This document shows positions 20,229 through 29,110 of a stretch of DNA of 64,000 bases, one piece after another. The first letter of the stretch is position 1. Every line of letters starts with the position of its first letter. Made by a program: the position numbers and the translations under genes. Source of the stretch: Prochlorococcus sp. AG-347-E03 (GTDB lineage: Bacteria; Cyanobacteriota; Cyanobacteriia; PCC-6307; Cyanobiaceae); the NCBI GenBank assembly GCA_003279115.1, contig QCBG01000004.1, forward strand, positions 1 through 64,000. The letters run 5' to 3'. The notes under the pieces are model-generated. The model worked only from the letters and a program-made list of their open reading frames with translations. It searched no databases and was not told where the DNA came from.

Positions 20229-20579
20229 TCAGTACCTTGGAATTGATGGGTCAATATATCTACTCCATCCATCAATACCTTCCTCCAAATTCCATATTTC
20301 GCTAACAATTTTATTATCTAAACACCATTGACAAAAGTTATAACTTCTTATTCCTGCATGACAGCTAACAACAATAGCTCTGTCTAATAAACCAGCAAAT
20401 ATTTCTTCAACGTATTCAGATGTGACTTTACTAATTGGTATATGTAAAAATTCTTTTGAGAAATGAGCTAGTTCAAGCTCTGACTGTTCTCTTACGTCAA
20501 TCAAAACTGGATCTTCTTTCTCAGAATTAAACCAATCATTGAGACTAGAGGCATTTATAGATTTTGGACAATTTCCCAA
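20229..20579 (-). CDS. Rhodanese-like sulfurtransferase domain protein
   Basis: Single-domain rhodanese of 116 aa. The DVREQSELELAHF element and active loop with Cys73 (VVSCHAGIRSYNF) are intact, so persulfide transfer is possible. It resembles GlpE-type stand-alone rhodaneses. Its stop codon abuts that of trpB. The physiological sulfur donor and acceptor are unknown. Confidence 0.88.
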   Translation of the reverse strand: MGNCPKSINASSLNDWFNSEKEDPVLIDVREQSELELAHFSKEFLHIPISKVTSEYVEEIFAGLLDRAIVVSCHAGIRSYNFCQWCLDNKIVSEIWNLEEGIDGWSRYIDPSIPRY

Positions 20580-20668
20580 TTGAGAGGATAAATTATGTGT
20601 TATTTACAATTTAATAAATTAAGTTGCAGTAGGAAATTTATTGTTAAAAATAAAAATAAACATTGATA

Positions 20669-22129
20669 ATGAAACTTAGAGTAATAGCAATAATACTATT
20701 ATTTTCTTTATTACTTTTTTTTGGTTTTAAAAAAATTTCTGATAATAAAAATAAGGAACAAAGTACAAATATTGAGCAACTAAATATCCTAAAGTATATT
20801 CCTGAAAAAAATAAATTATTATTTATTTCAAATTTAGATAGTTTTGATGTTATTAACAACAATGAAAAAGATAAAAATCCAAAAATTCAAGATAAATTTT
20901 TTTTAATAAAAGATTCTATATTTAATTACTTAGGTATAGATCTAGGTAAGAATAAATTCGAAGATATTTATGATAATGAACTTATAATCTCAACTTTTGA
21001 GAATAATAAAAAACTTAAAGATGATATTTTGATTGTTTTTAAAATTAAGCCAGAAAAAACAATAGATGATTTATTAAATTTGCCTAATAAAATTGATAAG
21101 GTTGATGAATTAATTTCAATTAATAGAGAAAATAAAATAAATTTCCTTAAATATATATATAGGACCGAAGATAACTATATAGTTGCTTCATCAGATAAAA
21201 ACTTAATCAAAAATAGTATTAACTCCAGTTATCATTTTAAAGAAAAAAAATTTGAATACGAGGGAGAACTTTCTGGACTAAAAAACGAAAAAAATCTATT
21301 ATTTACCCGTAAATTTCCGGAAAGCACATTTTTTAATCAAGAAATCGTTACTGAGAATAATGGAGATATTATAGCTACAACATTTGATTTAAAAAATAAA
21401 CATTTGTTTTTAAAATCATATTTGCTAAATAATAAAAAAAACCTTGATTTTCTTACTTACAATAAACTAATAAATGAAGAGAATTATAATGAAGGTAATC
21501 CTGAAGTTTCAATTTTTAGTAATGTAAAAAATTTTGACAAATACATTAAACCTTTAATAAATGATTTTGAACAAAGTTTTTTTAAAGATTTTAATCATAA
21601 TGCAAGTCAAAACATCTTAATTCTCAATTCAAAAAAAGATTGGCTTATTACATTTGAAAAAAATAATGAAGATCAATTTGATTTAAGTGATTTGAAAAAA
21701 CTAAAAGATTTTAATAAATATACTTTGAAACAAAAGGAAAATATCTACTCAATATATTCCAAAGATATTCTTGAAGAAAAAGACAATGTAATCAAACAAT
21801 TAACTTTTGAAAATATTTATACAATAGAGTCAGGAGGTTTACAATTCATAAGTAATTATTTAATTGATGGTAAAAAAATAGAAACAATCTCAAAAAAATT
21901 TTTTAACCTAAAAAATAATAAAGATAAATCTACTTTTCTTTTTGCAAAAGTTGATACCAAAGATGAAAATTCTAATGAGATTCAATATCTTTCTGATTTT
22001 GATGATCTTAATTTTCTTATTAGAAATATTTTAAAAATATCAAATGAAGAATCTTTAGAAATCATAAGTCAATCAATTCCAGAAAAAAATCCAATTCTTT
22101 ATACAGAAAAAAGTGTAAAAATCCTTTAA
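20669..22129 (+). CDS. Membrane-anchored protein, probable DUF3352 family
   Basis: About 486 aa with one N-terminal transmembrane helix (about residues 5-20), then a Lys/Asn/Asp-rich soluble part with no recognised catalytic motif. The start of the soluble part (LKYIPEKNKLLFISNLD) resembles the opening of DUF3352 proteins, which are widespread in cyanobacteria. I use ATG at 20669; an in-frame TTG two codons upstream is less likely. Composition is even more A+T-rich than its neighbours. Function unknown; it probably faces the periplasm or lumen. Confidence 0.7.
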   Translation: MKLRVIAIILLFSLLLFFGFKKISDNKNKEQSTNIEQLNILKYIPEKNKLLFISNLDSFDVINNNEKDKNPKIQDKFFLIKDSIFNYLGIDLGKNKFEDIYDNELIISTFENNKKLKDDILIVFKIKPEKTIDDLLNLPNKIDKVDELISINRENKINFLKYIYRTEDNYIVASSDKNLIKNSINSSYHFKEKKFEYEGELSGLKNEKNLLFTRKFPESTFFNQEIVTENNGDIIATTFDLKNKHLFLKSYLLNNKKNLDFLTYNKLINEENYNEGNPEVSIFSNVKNFDKYIKPLINDFEQSFFKDFNHNASQNILILNSKKDWLITFEKNNEDQFDLSDLKKLKDFNKYTLKQKENIYSIYSKDILEEKDNVIKQLTFENIYTIESGGLQFISNYLIDGKKIETISKKFFNLKNNKDKSTFLFAKVDTKDENSNEIQYLSDFDDLNFLIRNILKISNEESLEIISQSIPEKNPILYTEKSVKIL

Positions 22130-22131
22130 TA

Positions 22132-22190
22132 AAGTTATTCAAAGAAGCTTCAAACACAATCATTTTAAATTTTTGTGAAGTTAATAACTT
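22132..22190. other. Nested inverted repeat upstream of gltA
   Basis: Outer arms AAGTTATT (22132-22139) and AATAACTT (22183-22190) enclose inner arms CTTCA (22148-22152) and TGAAG (22176-22180). It begins 3 bases after the stop of the DUF3352-type gene and ends about 63 bases before gltA. It may be a 3'-end stabiliser or part of the gltA control region. There is no long T-run, so it is not a textbook terminator. Confidence 0.4.
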
Positions 22191-22253
22191 GTGGTTAATT
22201 AAAAATTATTTGACTATCTTTAATCTATAAGTATTTGATATTGAATTAAGCAA

Positions 22254-23399
22254 TTGGATAGCAACAAACTAATTTTAAAACCAGGATTAGAGGGTGTCCC
22301 AGTTACTAATTCATCTATCTGTGATATAGATGGGAACAAAGGTAAATTATTATACAGAGGCTACTCCATTGAAGAACTATCCAAAAAAAGTAGTTTTCTA
22401 GAAACTGCTTACTTATTAATTTGGGGTGAATTGCCTACAGCTGTTCAACTAAGAGATTTTGAACAAGAAGTTCAGATGCATCGCAGATTAAGTTTTAGAG
22501 TCCGAGATATGATGAAATGTTTCCCTGCAACAGGCCATCCTATGGATGCTCTTCAATCAAGTGCAGCTTCCTTAGGGCTTTTTTATTCGCGTAGAGCAAT
22601 AGATGATCCTAATTACATCTACAACGCAGTGATAAGACTAATAGCAAAAATACCAACTATGATTGCTGCGTTTCAACTTATTAGGAAAGGACAAGACCCT
22701 ATTCAACCTCGAGATGATTTAACTTACTCATCAAATTTTCTTTACATGCTGACTGAAAAAGAACAAGATCCCATAGCTGCAAAAGTTTTTGATAGATGTC
22801 TAATTCTACATGCCGAACATAGTTTAAATGCCAGTACATTTAGCGCTAGAGTGACTGCAAGCACTCTTACAGACCCATATGCTGTCATTGCCTCTGCAGT
22901 AGGAACCTTGGCTGGCCCTCTTCACGGAGGAGCCAATGAGGATGTAATTGCAATGTTAGAGGAAATCAAAACCCCAGAAAATGCTGGGTCTTTTTTAGAT
23001 AACGCAATAAAAAATAAAAGTAAGATAATGGGCTTCGGCCACAGAGAATATAAAGTCAAAGATCCAAGAGCAATAATTCTTCAAAAACTGGCAGAAGAGC
23101 TCTTTATTAGGTTTGGAGCAGATGAAATGTATGAAGTTGCTAAATCACTAGAAGCAGAGGCAATACCAAGACTTGGACCTAAGGGTATATTCCCTAACGT
23201 GGACTTTTATTCTGGACTTGTTTATAGAAAACTTGGTATTCCTCGTGATTTATTTACTCCAATTTTTGCCATATCTAGAGTTGCTGGTTGGCTAGCGCAT
23301 TGGAGAGAACAACTTGGAGCAAATAGAATCTTTAGGCCATCGCAAATCTACACTGGTTCAGCACCAAGAGATTGGATTAGCCTAGAAAATAGAGAATAA
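22254..23399 (+). CDS. gltA: Citrate synthase
   Basis: Condenses oxaloacetate and acetyl-CoA, feeding 2-oxoglutarate to nitrogen assimilation. Active-site elements are LAGPLHGGANEDV (His), IMGFGHREYKVKDPRA (His) and PNVDFYSG (Asp). At 381 aa it has the short form typical of many cyanobacteria. The start is TTG at 22254, immediately before the conserved LKPGLEGVPV segment; no upstream ATG fits. Confidence 0.96.
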   Translation: MDSNKLILKPGLEGVPVTNSSICDIDGNKGKLLYRGYSIEELSKKSSFLETAYLLIWGELPTAVQLRDFEQEVQMHRRLSFRVRDMMKCFPATGHPMDALQSSAASLGLFYSRRAIDDPNYIYNAVIRLIAKIPTMIAAFQLIRKGQDPIQPRDDLTYSSNFLYMLTEKEQDPIAAKVFDRCLILHAEHSLNASTFSARVTASTLTDPYAVIASAVGTLAGPLHGGANEDVIAMLEEIKTPENAGSFLDNAIKNKSKIMGFGHREYKVKDPRAIILQKLAEELFIRFGADEMYEVAKSLEAEAIPRLGPKGIFPNVDFYSGLVYRKLGIPRDLFTPIFAISRVAGWLAHWREQLGANRIFRPSQIYTGSAPRDWISLENRE

Positions 23400-23474
23400 T
23401 ATTTGCAGCTTTTCATAAATAACACACATATTGTTTGTGAAGAGTTAATCTATTAAGTAAATAACGTAAAAATT

Positions 23475-24593
23475 TTGGAATACGGATTAGACCTTGAATA
23501 TAGTTTTAATGAATTCTTAAAAGGTTTTGGCCTTTCAAGTGAAATTGCTCATATAATTTGGCTCCCCCTGCCTATGTTATTAGTTTTGGTAGCAGCAGTT
23601 GTAGGTGTTTTAGTAACAGTTTGGCTTGAAAGAAAAATTTCTGCTGCTGCTCAACAAAGAATAGGTCCCGAATATGCAGGAGCGCTTGGCGTCCTACAAC
23701 CAATCGCAGATGGTCTTAAGTTACTTGTTAAGGAGGATATTATTCCTGCTAAAGCGGATGGAATCCTCTTCACTGCAGGACCTATATTAGTTCTAGTCCC
23801 AGTTATTCTCTCCTGGTTAATTGTGCCTTTTGGACAAAATCTTCTAATAAGTAACGTTAGTATTGGAATCTTCCTATGGATCGCTTTAAGCAGTATCCAG
23901 CCAATTGGACTTCTTATGAGCGGATATGCGTCAAACAATAAATACTCACTATTAGGAGGATTAAGAGCAGCAGCTCAATCAATAAGTTACGAAATACCTT
24001 TAGCTTTATCTGTACTAGCCATCGTACTAATGACAAATTCTCTCAGTACTATTGACATTGTTAACCAACAAAGTGGTGCTGGAATCCTAAGTTGGAATAT
24101 TTGGAGACAACCAGTTGGTTTTATAGTTTTTTGGATTTGTGCTCTTGCAGAATGCGAAAGACTTCCATTTGACTTACCTGAAGCTGAAGAAGAATTAGTT
24201 GCAGGATATCAAACTGAATATGCAGGAATGAAATTCGCATTGTTCTACCTTGGTAGTTACATTAATTTAATTCTTTCAGCATTATTGGTATCAATACTTT
24301 ATTTGGGAGGATGGGGTTTTCCTATTCCAGTTGAATTAATAGCTAAGGTTCTAAACTTGCCCATTAATGCACCATTCATTCAGGTTTTCACAGCATCAAT
24401 AGGAATCGTAATGACTGTTTTAAAAGCATATCTTTTAGTTTTCATTGCAATATTATTACGTTGGACAACTCCTAGAGTAAGAATAGATCAACTTTTAGAT
24501 CTAGGATGGAAGTTTCTTCTTCCAATTTCTCTTGCTAATCTTTTGATAACTGCAGGATTAAAACTTGCTTTTCCACAATTCTTTGGTGGTTAA
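23475..24593 (+). CDS. ndhA: NAD(P)H-quinone oxidoreductase subunit 1
   Basis: Membrane-arm NDH-1 subunit (NuoH/ND1 homologue) at the quinone channel, 372 aa with about eight transmembrane helices. Diagnostic loops are [30 protein letters not shown], and [20 protein letters not shown], whose acidic residues line the E-channel. TTG start at 23475. First gene of the ndhA-ndhI-ndhG-ndhE cluster, separated from ndhI by a strong inverted repeat. Confidence 0.98.
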   Translation: MEYGLDLEYSFNEFLKGFGLSSEIAHIIWLPLPMLLVLVAAVVGVLVTVWLERKISAAAQQRIGPEYAGALGVLQPIADGLKLLVKEDIIPAKADGILFTAGPILVLVPVILSWLIVPFGQNLLISNVSIGIFLWIALSSIQPIGLLMSGYASNNKYSLLGGLRAAAQSISYEIPLALSVLAIVLMTNSLSTIDIVNQQSGAGILSWNIWRQPVGFIVFWICALAECERLPFDLPEAEEELVAGYQTEYAGMKFALFYLGSYINLILSALLVSILYLGGWGFPIPVELIAKVLNLPINAPFIQVFTASIGIVMTVLKAYLLVFIAILLRWTTPRVRIDQLLDLGWKFLLPISLANLLITAGLKLAFPQFFGG

Positions 24594-24618
24594 ATTTAAG
24601 TAAAAATACTTAAATTTA
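24591..24618 (+). other. 12-bp perfect inverted repeat between ndhA and ndhI
   Basis: TAAATTTAAGTA (24591-24602) and its exact complement (24607-24618) are separated by AAAA, and the left arm includes the ndhA stop codon. The stem is all A-T except one G-C pair and is followed by AAAATT rather than a T-run. Within an apparent operon it could be a processing, stability or partial-termination element adjusting ndhA relative to ndhIGE. Confidence 0.6.
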
Positions 24619-24661
24619 AAATTATTCCACTAAAATAAAATAACAAAGTAAATTTTTCAAA

Positions 24662-25288
24662 ATGAACAATTTTCTTCAACAAATAAATAGCTATATCAAG
24701 GAGGCATTTAATGCTGGGAAATATTTATACAATGGTATATCAGTAACTTTTGATCATCTTCGAAGAAGACCAGTTACTGTCCAATATCCATATGAAAAAT
24801 TAATACCCTCCGAGAGATATAGAGGAAGGATACATTATGAATTCGATAAATGTATTGCCTGCGAAGTTTGTGTGAGAGTATGTCCCATCAATCTCCCAGT
24901 AGTTGATTGGGTAATGAATAAAGAAACCAAAAAAAAGGAACTTAGAAATTATTCAATAGATTTTGGAGTTTGTATATTTTGCGGAAATTGTGTTGAATAT
25001 TGTCCAACTAATTGTCTATCAATGACCGAAGAATATGAATTAGCCACTTTCGACAGACACAATCTAAACTTTGATAATATCGCCCTTGGTAGACTACCTA
25101 CAAACGTCACAACAGATCCATCAGTTAAACCTCTTAGAGAACTTGCCTATCTTCCTAAAGGTGTGATGGACCCTCATGAAATCCCATCATCAGATACTAG
25201 AGTTGGTAAATTACCTGAAGAAGTCTATGATTGGATGAAGCCTGAATCAAATGAAAATAAAGATAAAATTTCTAATCCAACTAATTAA
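24662..25288 (+). CDS. ndhI: NAD(P)H-quinone oxidoreductase subunit I (2x[4Fe-4S])
   Basis: Peripheral NDH-1 subunit carrying the N6a/N6b clusters. Two CxxCxxCxxxCP motifs are complete: Cys64/67/70/74 and Cys104/107/110/114. The N-terminal amphipathic segment packs on the membrane arm and the long C-terminal extension is usual for cyanobacteria. Length 208 aa. Second gene of ndhAIGE; the ndhG start follows 13 bases after its stop. Confidence 0.98.
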   Translation: MNNFLQQINSYIKEAFNAGKYLYNGISVTFDHLRRRPVTVQYPYEKLIPSERYRGRIHYEFDKCIACEVCVRVCPINLPVVDWVMNKETKKKELRNYSIDFGVCIFCGNCVEYCPTNCLSMTEEYELATFDRHNLNFDNIALGRLPTNVTTDPSVKPLRELAYLPKGVMDPHEIPSSDTRVGKLPEEVYDWMKPESNENKDKISNPTN

Positions 25289-25301
25289 TTTCCGTTAATT
25301 T

Positions 25302-25901
25302 ATGTCCATTGCAATAACAACACAATTTATTTGTTTTACAGTTCTTTCTTTAGTTGTCATTATTGGAGCCCTTGGTGTTGTATTGCTTGAAAGTATTGTT
25401 TATTCAGCTTTTCTCCTCGGGGGAGTTTTCATGAGTGTAGCAGGTTTATATCTTCTTTTAAATGCAAGTTTTGTTGCCGCAGCTCAAGTTTTAGTTTATG
25501 TGGGTGCAGTAAATGTATTAATAATTTTTGCTATTATGCTTGTCAATAAAAAAGAAGATTTAAAGCCTATCAATGATATTAAATCAAGAACAATATTATC
25601 AACATCGATATGTTTAACCCTACTCAGTCTCTTAGTAAGAGTTGACTTAACCAATGAGTGGAGCCTTTCAAGTCCCCAAACATCTATTGGAGAAGAATCA
25701 ACTATTAGGATTGGAGAACATCTATTTAGTGATTATTTACTCCCATTTGAAGTAGCTTCAGTTTTACTTTTAATGGCAATGATTGGGGCTATTGTTTTAG
25801 CTAGAAGAGATGTAATGAGCAAAGATATTTCGACAGGACTACCTGTTGATCAAGAGTTAATAGAAAAATCATCAGAGCCATTACTTACAAATAAAAATTA
25901 A
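25302..25901 (+). CDS. ndhG: NAD(P)H-quinone oxidoreductase subunit 6
   Basis: 199-aa NuoJ/ND6 homologue of the NDH-1 membrane arm with five predicted transmembrane helices. AAAQVLVYVGAVNVLIIFAIML (in part) is the conserved helix 3 with its pi-bulge region, and LLLMAMIGAIVLARRD is the last helix. Lies between ndhI and ndhE with short gaps. Confidence 0.97.
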   Translation: MSIAITTQFICFTVLSLVVIIGALGVVLLESIVYSAFLLGGVFMSVAGLYLLLNASFVAAAQVLVYVGAVNVLIIFAIMLVNKKEDLKPINDIKSRTILSTSICLTLLSLLVRVDLTNEWSLSSPQTSIGEESTIRIGEHLFSDYLLPFEVASVLLLMAMIGAIVLARRDVMSKDISTGLPVDQELIEKSSEPLLTNKN

Positions 25902-25919
25902 CCTTCCGACTTTCTTATT

Positions 25920-26240
25920 ATGAATTTAGAATCAATTCCTCTTCAAGCTTTTTTGATAGTATCTTCAGCACTATTTTGCATTGGTATTTGGGGATTATTA
26001 AATAGCAGAAATGCAGTCAGAGTTCTTATGAGCATTGAATTAATGCTTAATGCTGTAAATATAAACTTGATGGCTTTTTCTTCCTATATTGATAATAATT
26101 TAATTCAAGGACAAGTGTTTGCGATCTTTGTGATTACTGTTGCTGCCGCAGAAGCAGCCGTTGGACTAGCTATACTTTTATCTCTTTACAGGAATAGAGT
26201 GACTGTAGATATGGAAAGCTTTAATTTATTAAAATGGTAA
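25920..26240 (+). CDS. ndhE: NAD(P)H-quinone oxidoreductase subunit 4L
   Basis: 106-aa NuoK/ND4L homologue with three transmembrane helices. The conserved membrane Glu residues are in [13 protein letters not shown] and [13 protein letters not shown]. Last ndh gene of the cluster; nadK follows after 9 bases and is probably cotranscribed. Confidence 0.97.
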   Translation: MNLESIPLQAFLIVSSALFCIGIWGLLNSRNAVRVLMSIELMLNAVNINLMAFSSYIDNNLIQGQVFAIFVITVAAAEAAVGLAILLSLYRNRVTVDMESFNLLKW

Positions 26241-26249
26241 AAGCATTAA

Positions 26250-27152
26250 ATGAAACTTTCATTAGTGCTCATTGTATATCGTTCAGATAGTTCTATAGCT
26301 TTAGAGGCTTCAAAATTTTGTGCAGAAGTTCTTAAAGCTAAAAATATTAAATCAAACAGAATTGAAAGTGATTTTCATAAAGATGAAATTGGAAAATATC
26401 TTTGCAAGTCAGAATCACAGCCAGACATAGGAATAGTACTTGGTGGGGATGGAACCTTCCTGAAATGTGCAAATGCATTAGCTGATTATGATATTCCCTT
26501 ATTAAGCATTAATATTGGTGGTAATTTGGGTTTTCTCACTCAAGAAAAAGATTTTTTATTTGATAAATCTTTTATTGAAATTCTTGAAAACGAAGAATAC
26601 ATAATTGATTTTCGGGATAGATTAAATTGTGATGTTTATAGTAGTGGAACAAGTCCTGAAAAAAAAATTATAAAAAGTTATGACGCATTAAATGATTTTT
26701 ATTTTAAATCTGTTGAAGAGGATATTTCTCCTACAAACCAAATACAAATTGAAATCGATAATGAAAAGGTAAATGAATATAAAGGTGATGGATTGATTAT
26801 ATCTACATCTACTGGTTCAACAGCATACTCAATGGCTGCGGGAGGTCCAATAGTACATCCAAGTATAAATGCAATGATAATTAACCCTATATGCCCAATG
26901 AGTTTAGCTAGTAGACCAATCGTTATACCTAATACAAGTAAGGTAATCATTAAACCAGTAAAAAAAAGTAAAGGAGAAATTAAATTATGGAGGGACGGAT
27001 CAAAATGTATGACAATAAAGGAAAGTTATTGTTGTGAGATAAAAAAAGGAAAATCACCCTGCAAAATAATAAAGTTTAAAAAAAGCTCCAATTACTACAA
27101 CACTTTAATAAAAAAACTTGATTGGAAAGGGGATTTATCTCTAAAAAATTAA
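26250..27152 (+). CDS. nadK: NAD kinase
   Basis: Phosphorylates NAD to NADP. The [13 protein letters not shown] motif (about residues 65-77) holds the catalytic Asp, and [16 protein letters not shown] with [14 protein letters not shown] builds the active site. Length 300 aa. It sits directly after ndhE, linking NADP supply with the NDH-1 genes, and the next gene starts right after its stop. Cyanobacteria commonly have two NadK forms; only this one is visible here. Confidence 0.95.
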   Translation: MKLSLVLIVYRSDSSIALEASKFCAEVLKAKNIKSNRIESDFHKDEIGKYLCKSESQPDIGIVLGGDGTFLKCANALADYDIPLLSINIGGNLGFLTQEKDFLFDKSFIEILENEEYIIDFRDRLNCDVYSSGTSPEKKIIKSYDALNDFYFKSVEEDISPTNQIQIEIDNEKVNEYKGDGLIISTSTGSTAYSMAAGGPIVHPSINAMIINPICPMSLASRPIVIPNTSKVIIKPVKKSKGEIKLWRDGSKCMTIKESYCCEIKKGKSPCKIIKFKKSSNYYNTLIKKLDWKGDLSLKN

Positions 27153-27620
27153 ATGGCCTTAGAAATAGAAAGACGATTCCTTATTAAAAATGATAGCTGG
27201 AAAAAATTCATCACAAAAAAAATATTTATTGAACAAGGATACTTATCAAAAAGTCTTGGTGATTGGATTATTAGAATAAGATTCACAGGCAAAGATTACA
27301 AAATTGCACTCAAAAAACATATCGAGAGCTTTACCAACTTTGAATTTGAATACTCCATTCCAAGGAAAGATGGTGAAATAATAATGTCAAATCTTTCAAA
27401 TACAATAAAAAAAGAAAGGTTCTATTTAGAAGTTGAAAAAAAATCTTGGATTATAGATTGCTTTAAAGAAAAAAATTTTCCACTTGAAATTGCTGAAATT
27501 GAACTTCCCAATGAAAAGGAAGATTTAAGTCTCCCATCTTTTGTATCAAAAGAAATTACTGGGCTCAAATATTTCTCCAATTTCAGCCTTGCTAACAAAC
27601 CTTTTTCAGAATGGCAGTAG
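27153..27620 (+). CDS. CYTH-domain protein (triphosphate tunnel metalloenzyme)
   Basis: 155 aa beginning MALEIERRFLI, the ExExK-type metal-binding signature with Arg in place of the final Lys. Charged tunnel strands follow (WIIRIRFTG, YKIALKKH, FEFEYSIP) and EIAEIELP near the end. Members hydrolyse inorganic tripolyphosphate, thiamine triphosphate or make cAMP; short bacterial forms mostly act as triphosphatases. It starts one base after the nadK stop, suggesting translational coupling. Confidence 0.88.
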   Translation: MALEIERRFLIKNDSWKKFITKKIFIEQGYLSKSLGDWIIRIRFTGKDYKIALKKHIESFTNFEFEYSIPRKDGEIIMSNLSNTIKKERFYLEVEKKSWIIDCFKEKNFPLEIAEIELPNEKEDLSLPSFVSKEITGLKYFSNFSLANKPFSEWQ

Positions 27621-27712
27621 AAATATTTGACAACTATTAAAAATAACTAGTCAAGAGAACCAGCTATCCTTTATATTTTCTTTATATTTAAGTAATAGGT
27701 TCTATCTCTTCA

Positions 27713-27901
27713 ATGTATGGACTTTATGATAAGGAAGGAATATTGAGATTTGTTGATTCTGACAAAGATGCCTGCATTGCATATGCTGAGCTATTCGAAT
27801 TAGGTTCTACAAATTATTGTTTGATAGATTTAGCTAATGATACCAAACATGTAAAAAGTACTACTATTCTTGATCAGAGTCTGGAAGTGAACAACAATTA
27901 A
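27713..27901 (+). CDS. Small conserved-looking acidic protein, function unknown
   Basis: 62 residues beginning MYGLYDKEGILRFVDSDKDACIAYAELF. It is acidic, compact and free of low-complexity runs, with coding-like composition, and follows a TATATT-containing spacer. I recognise the opening as resembling short cyanobacterial hypothetical proteins but know no function. Its last 38 bases overlap the 3' end of the convergent pedR-like gene. Confidence 0.65.
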   Translation: MYGLYDKEGILRFVDSDKDACIAYAELFELGSTNYCLIDLANDTKHVKSTTILDQSLEVNNN

Positions 27902-28142
27902 ATCCATCTCTACAGATTTTTCCATTATCCATTGCCCAGTTCAAAAGGGCCACTCTATTTTTAGAACCAGTTTTTGTAAACATATTACTTACATGATTAT
28001 CTACAGTTCTCTTACTAATAGTTAGTTTTACTGCAATTTCTTGATTTGTAAGCCCATCAGCTACGAGATCAATGATTTCCATCTCTCTTGTTGAGAGACC
28101 CATCATATCAATGTTGTTTACTTCTTCTTCAACCATTTGCAT
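27864..28142 (-). CDS. pedR: Small LuxR-type regulator, PedR-like
   Basis: 92-aa stand-alone LuxR helix-turn-helix protein without a receiver domain. The HTH (about residues 15-75) reads LSTREMEIIDLVADG, then LTISKRTVDNHVSNMF. Three Cys near the C-terminus (77, 83, 84) are candidates for redox control. PedR of Synechocystis is a thioredoxin-responsive regulator of this size, and this is the best match I know. Divergent from metF, with which it shares a 77-base spacer. Confidence 0.85.
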   Translation of the reverse strand: MQMVEEEVNNIDMMGLSTREMEIIDLVADGLTNQEIAVKLTISKRTVDNHVSNMFTKTGSKNRVALLNWAMDNGKICRDGFNCCSLPDSDQE

Positions 28143-28219
28143 TTAAACAGTTCCTTTTTTATATTAATTAAGTTTAGCAATCTCAGTACACTTGTTAACT
28201 AAGTAGGAAACAAAAGCAA

Positions 28220-29110
28220 TTGAAATCAAAACTTCAACAGACTTTAGAAAAAAAATCTAAAGTAATAACAGCAGAATTAATGCCGCCCAGAGGTGGAGAC
28301 CCCATAAGATCTCTTAACATAGCACAACTTTTGAAAGATAAGGTACATGCTGTTAACATTACCGACGGAAGCAGAGCTGTAATGAGAATGTGTAGCTTGG
28401 CAATGTCCAAACTATTACTAGAAAATGGAATAGAACCAGTAATGCAAATTTCTTGCAGAGATCGTAATAAAATAGCTTTACAATCTGACATTCTGGGAGC
28501 AAATGCTTTAGGAATCAGGAACATTTTGTGCATTACCGGAGATTCTGTTAAGGCCGGGGATCAACAAGATGCAAAAGCAGTTCATGAATTTGAATCAGTA
28601 AGGTTACTTCAACAAATTCAGGCCTTCAATAAAGGAATTGATCCCACTCTAGGTGACCTTTCCGATAAAAAAACATTTATTTTTTCAGGCGCAGCAGCTG
28701 ATCCTAGTTGCAGAAATAAAAAAAGTTTAAAAAATAGAATAAGGAAAAAAAAAGAAGCTGGAGCTGGATTTATACAAACACAAATGGTTATGGAAAAAGA
28801 AAATTTGATAGAATTTTGTGAAACAATTAGCAATCCTCTTGAAATTCCTGTTATTGCAGGTGTATTTCTATTAAAGTCTTACAAAAATGCTCTTTTCATA
28901 AACAAATACGTTCCGGGTGCATGCATCCCTGAAAATATCTTAAATCGTCTTAAAGAAGCTAAAGACCCTTTAAAAGAAGGTATTCAAATTGCAGCTGAGC
29001 AAGCTCACAGTTTTATTAATATTGCAAGCGGTGTTCATCTAATGGCAGTCAAGACAGAGCATTTGATTCCTGAAATTCTTGAAAAAGCTGATCTTAGTCT
29101 GGAATATTAA
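28220..29110 (+). CDS. metF: Methylenetetrahydrofolate reductase
   Basis: Flavoenzyme making 5-methyl-THF for methionine synthesis. TIM-barrel features: ITAELMPPRGGDP at the N-terminus (catalytic Glu), VNITDGSRAVMRM, NILCITGDS, and AGFIQTQMVME. Length 296 aa, TTG start at 28220. Its 3' end overlaps the convergent nucleotidyltransferase gene by 17 bases. Confidence 0.93.
   Translation: MKSKLQQTLEKKSKVITAELMPPRGGDPIRSLNIAQLLKDKVHAVNITDGSRAVMRMCSLAMSKLLLENGIEPVMQISCRDRNKIALQSDILGANALGIRNILCITGDSVKAGDQQDAKAVHEFESVRLLQQIQAFNKGIDPTLGDLSDKKTFIFSGAAADPSCRNKKSLKNRIRKKKEAGAGFIQTQMVMEKENLIEFCETISNPLEIPVIAGVFLLKSYKNALFINKYVPGACIPENILNRLKEAKDPLKEGIQIAAEQAHSFINIASGVHLMAVKTEHLIPEILEKADLSLEY

Noticed and set aside
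20644..20862. Minus-strand 72-codon hydrophobic ORF opposite the DUF3352-type start
   Set aside because: Antisense to the A/T-rich membrane-helix codons; hydrophobicity is a composition artefact.
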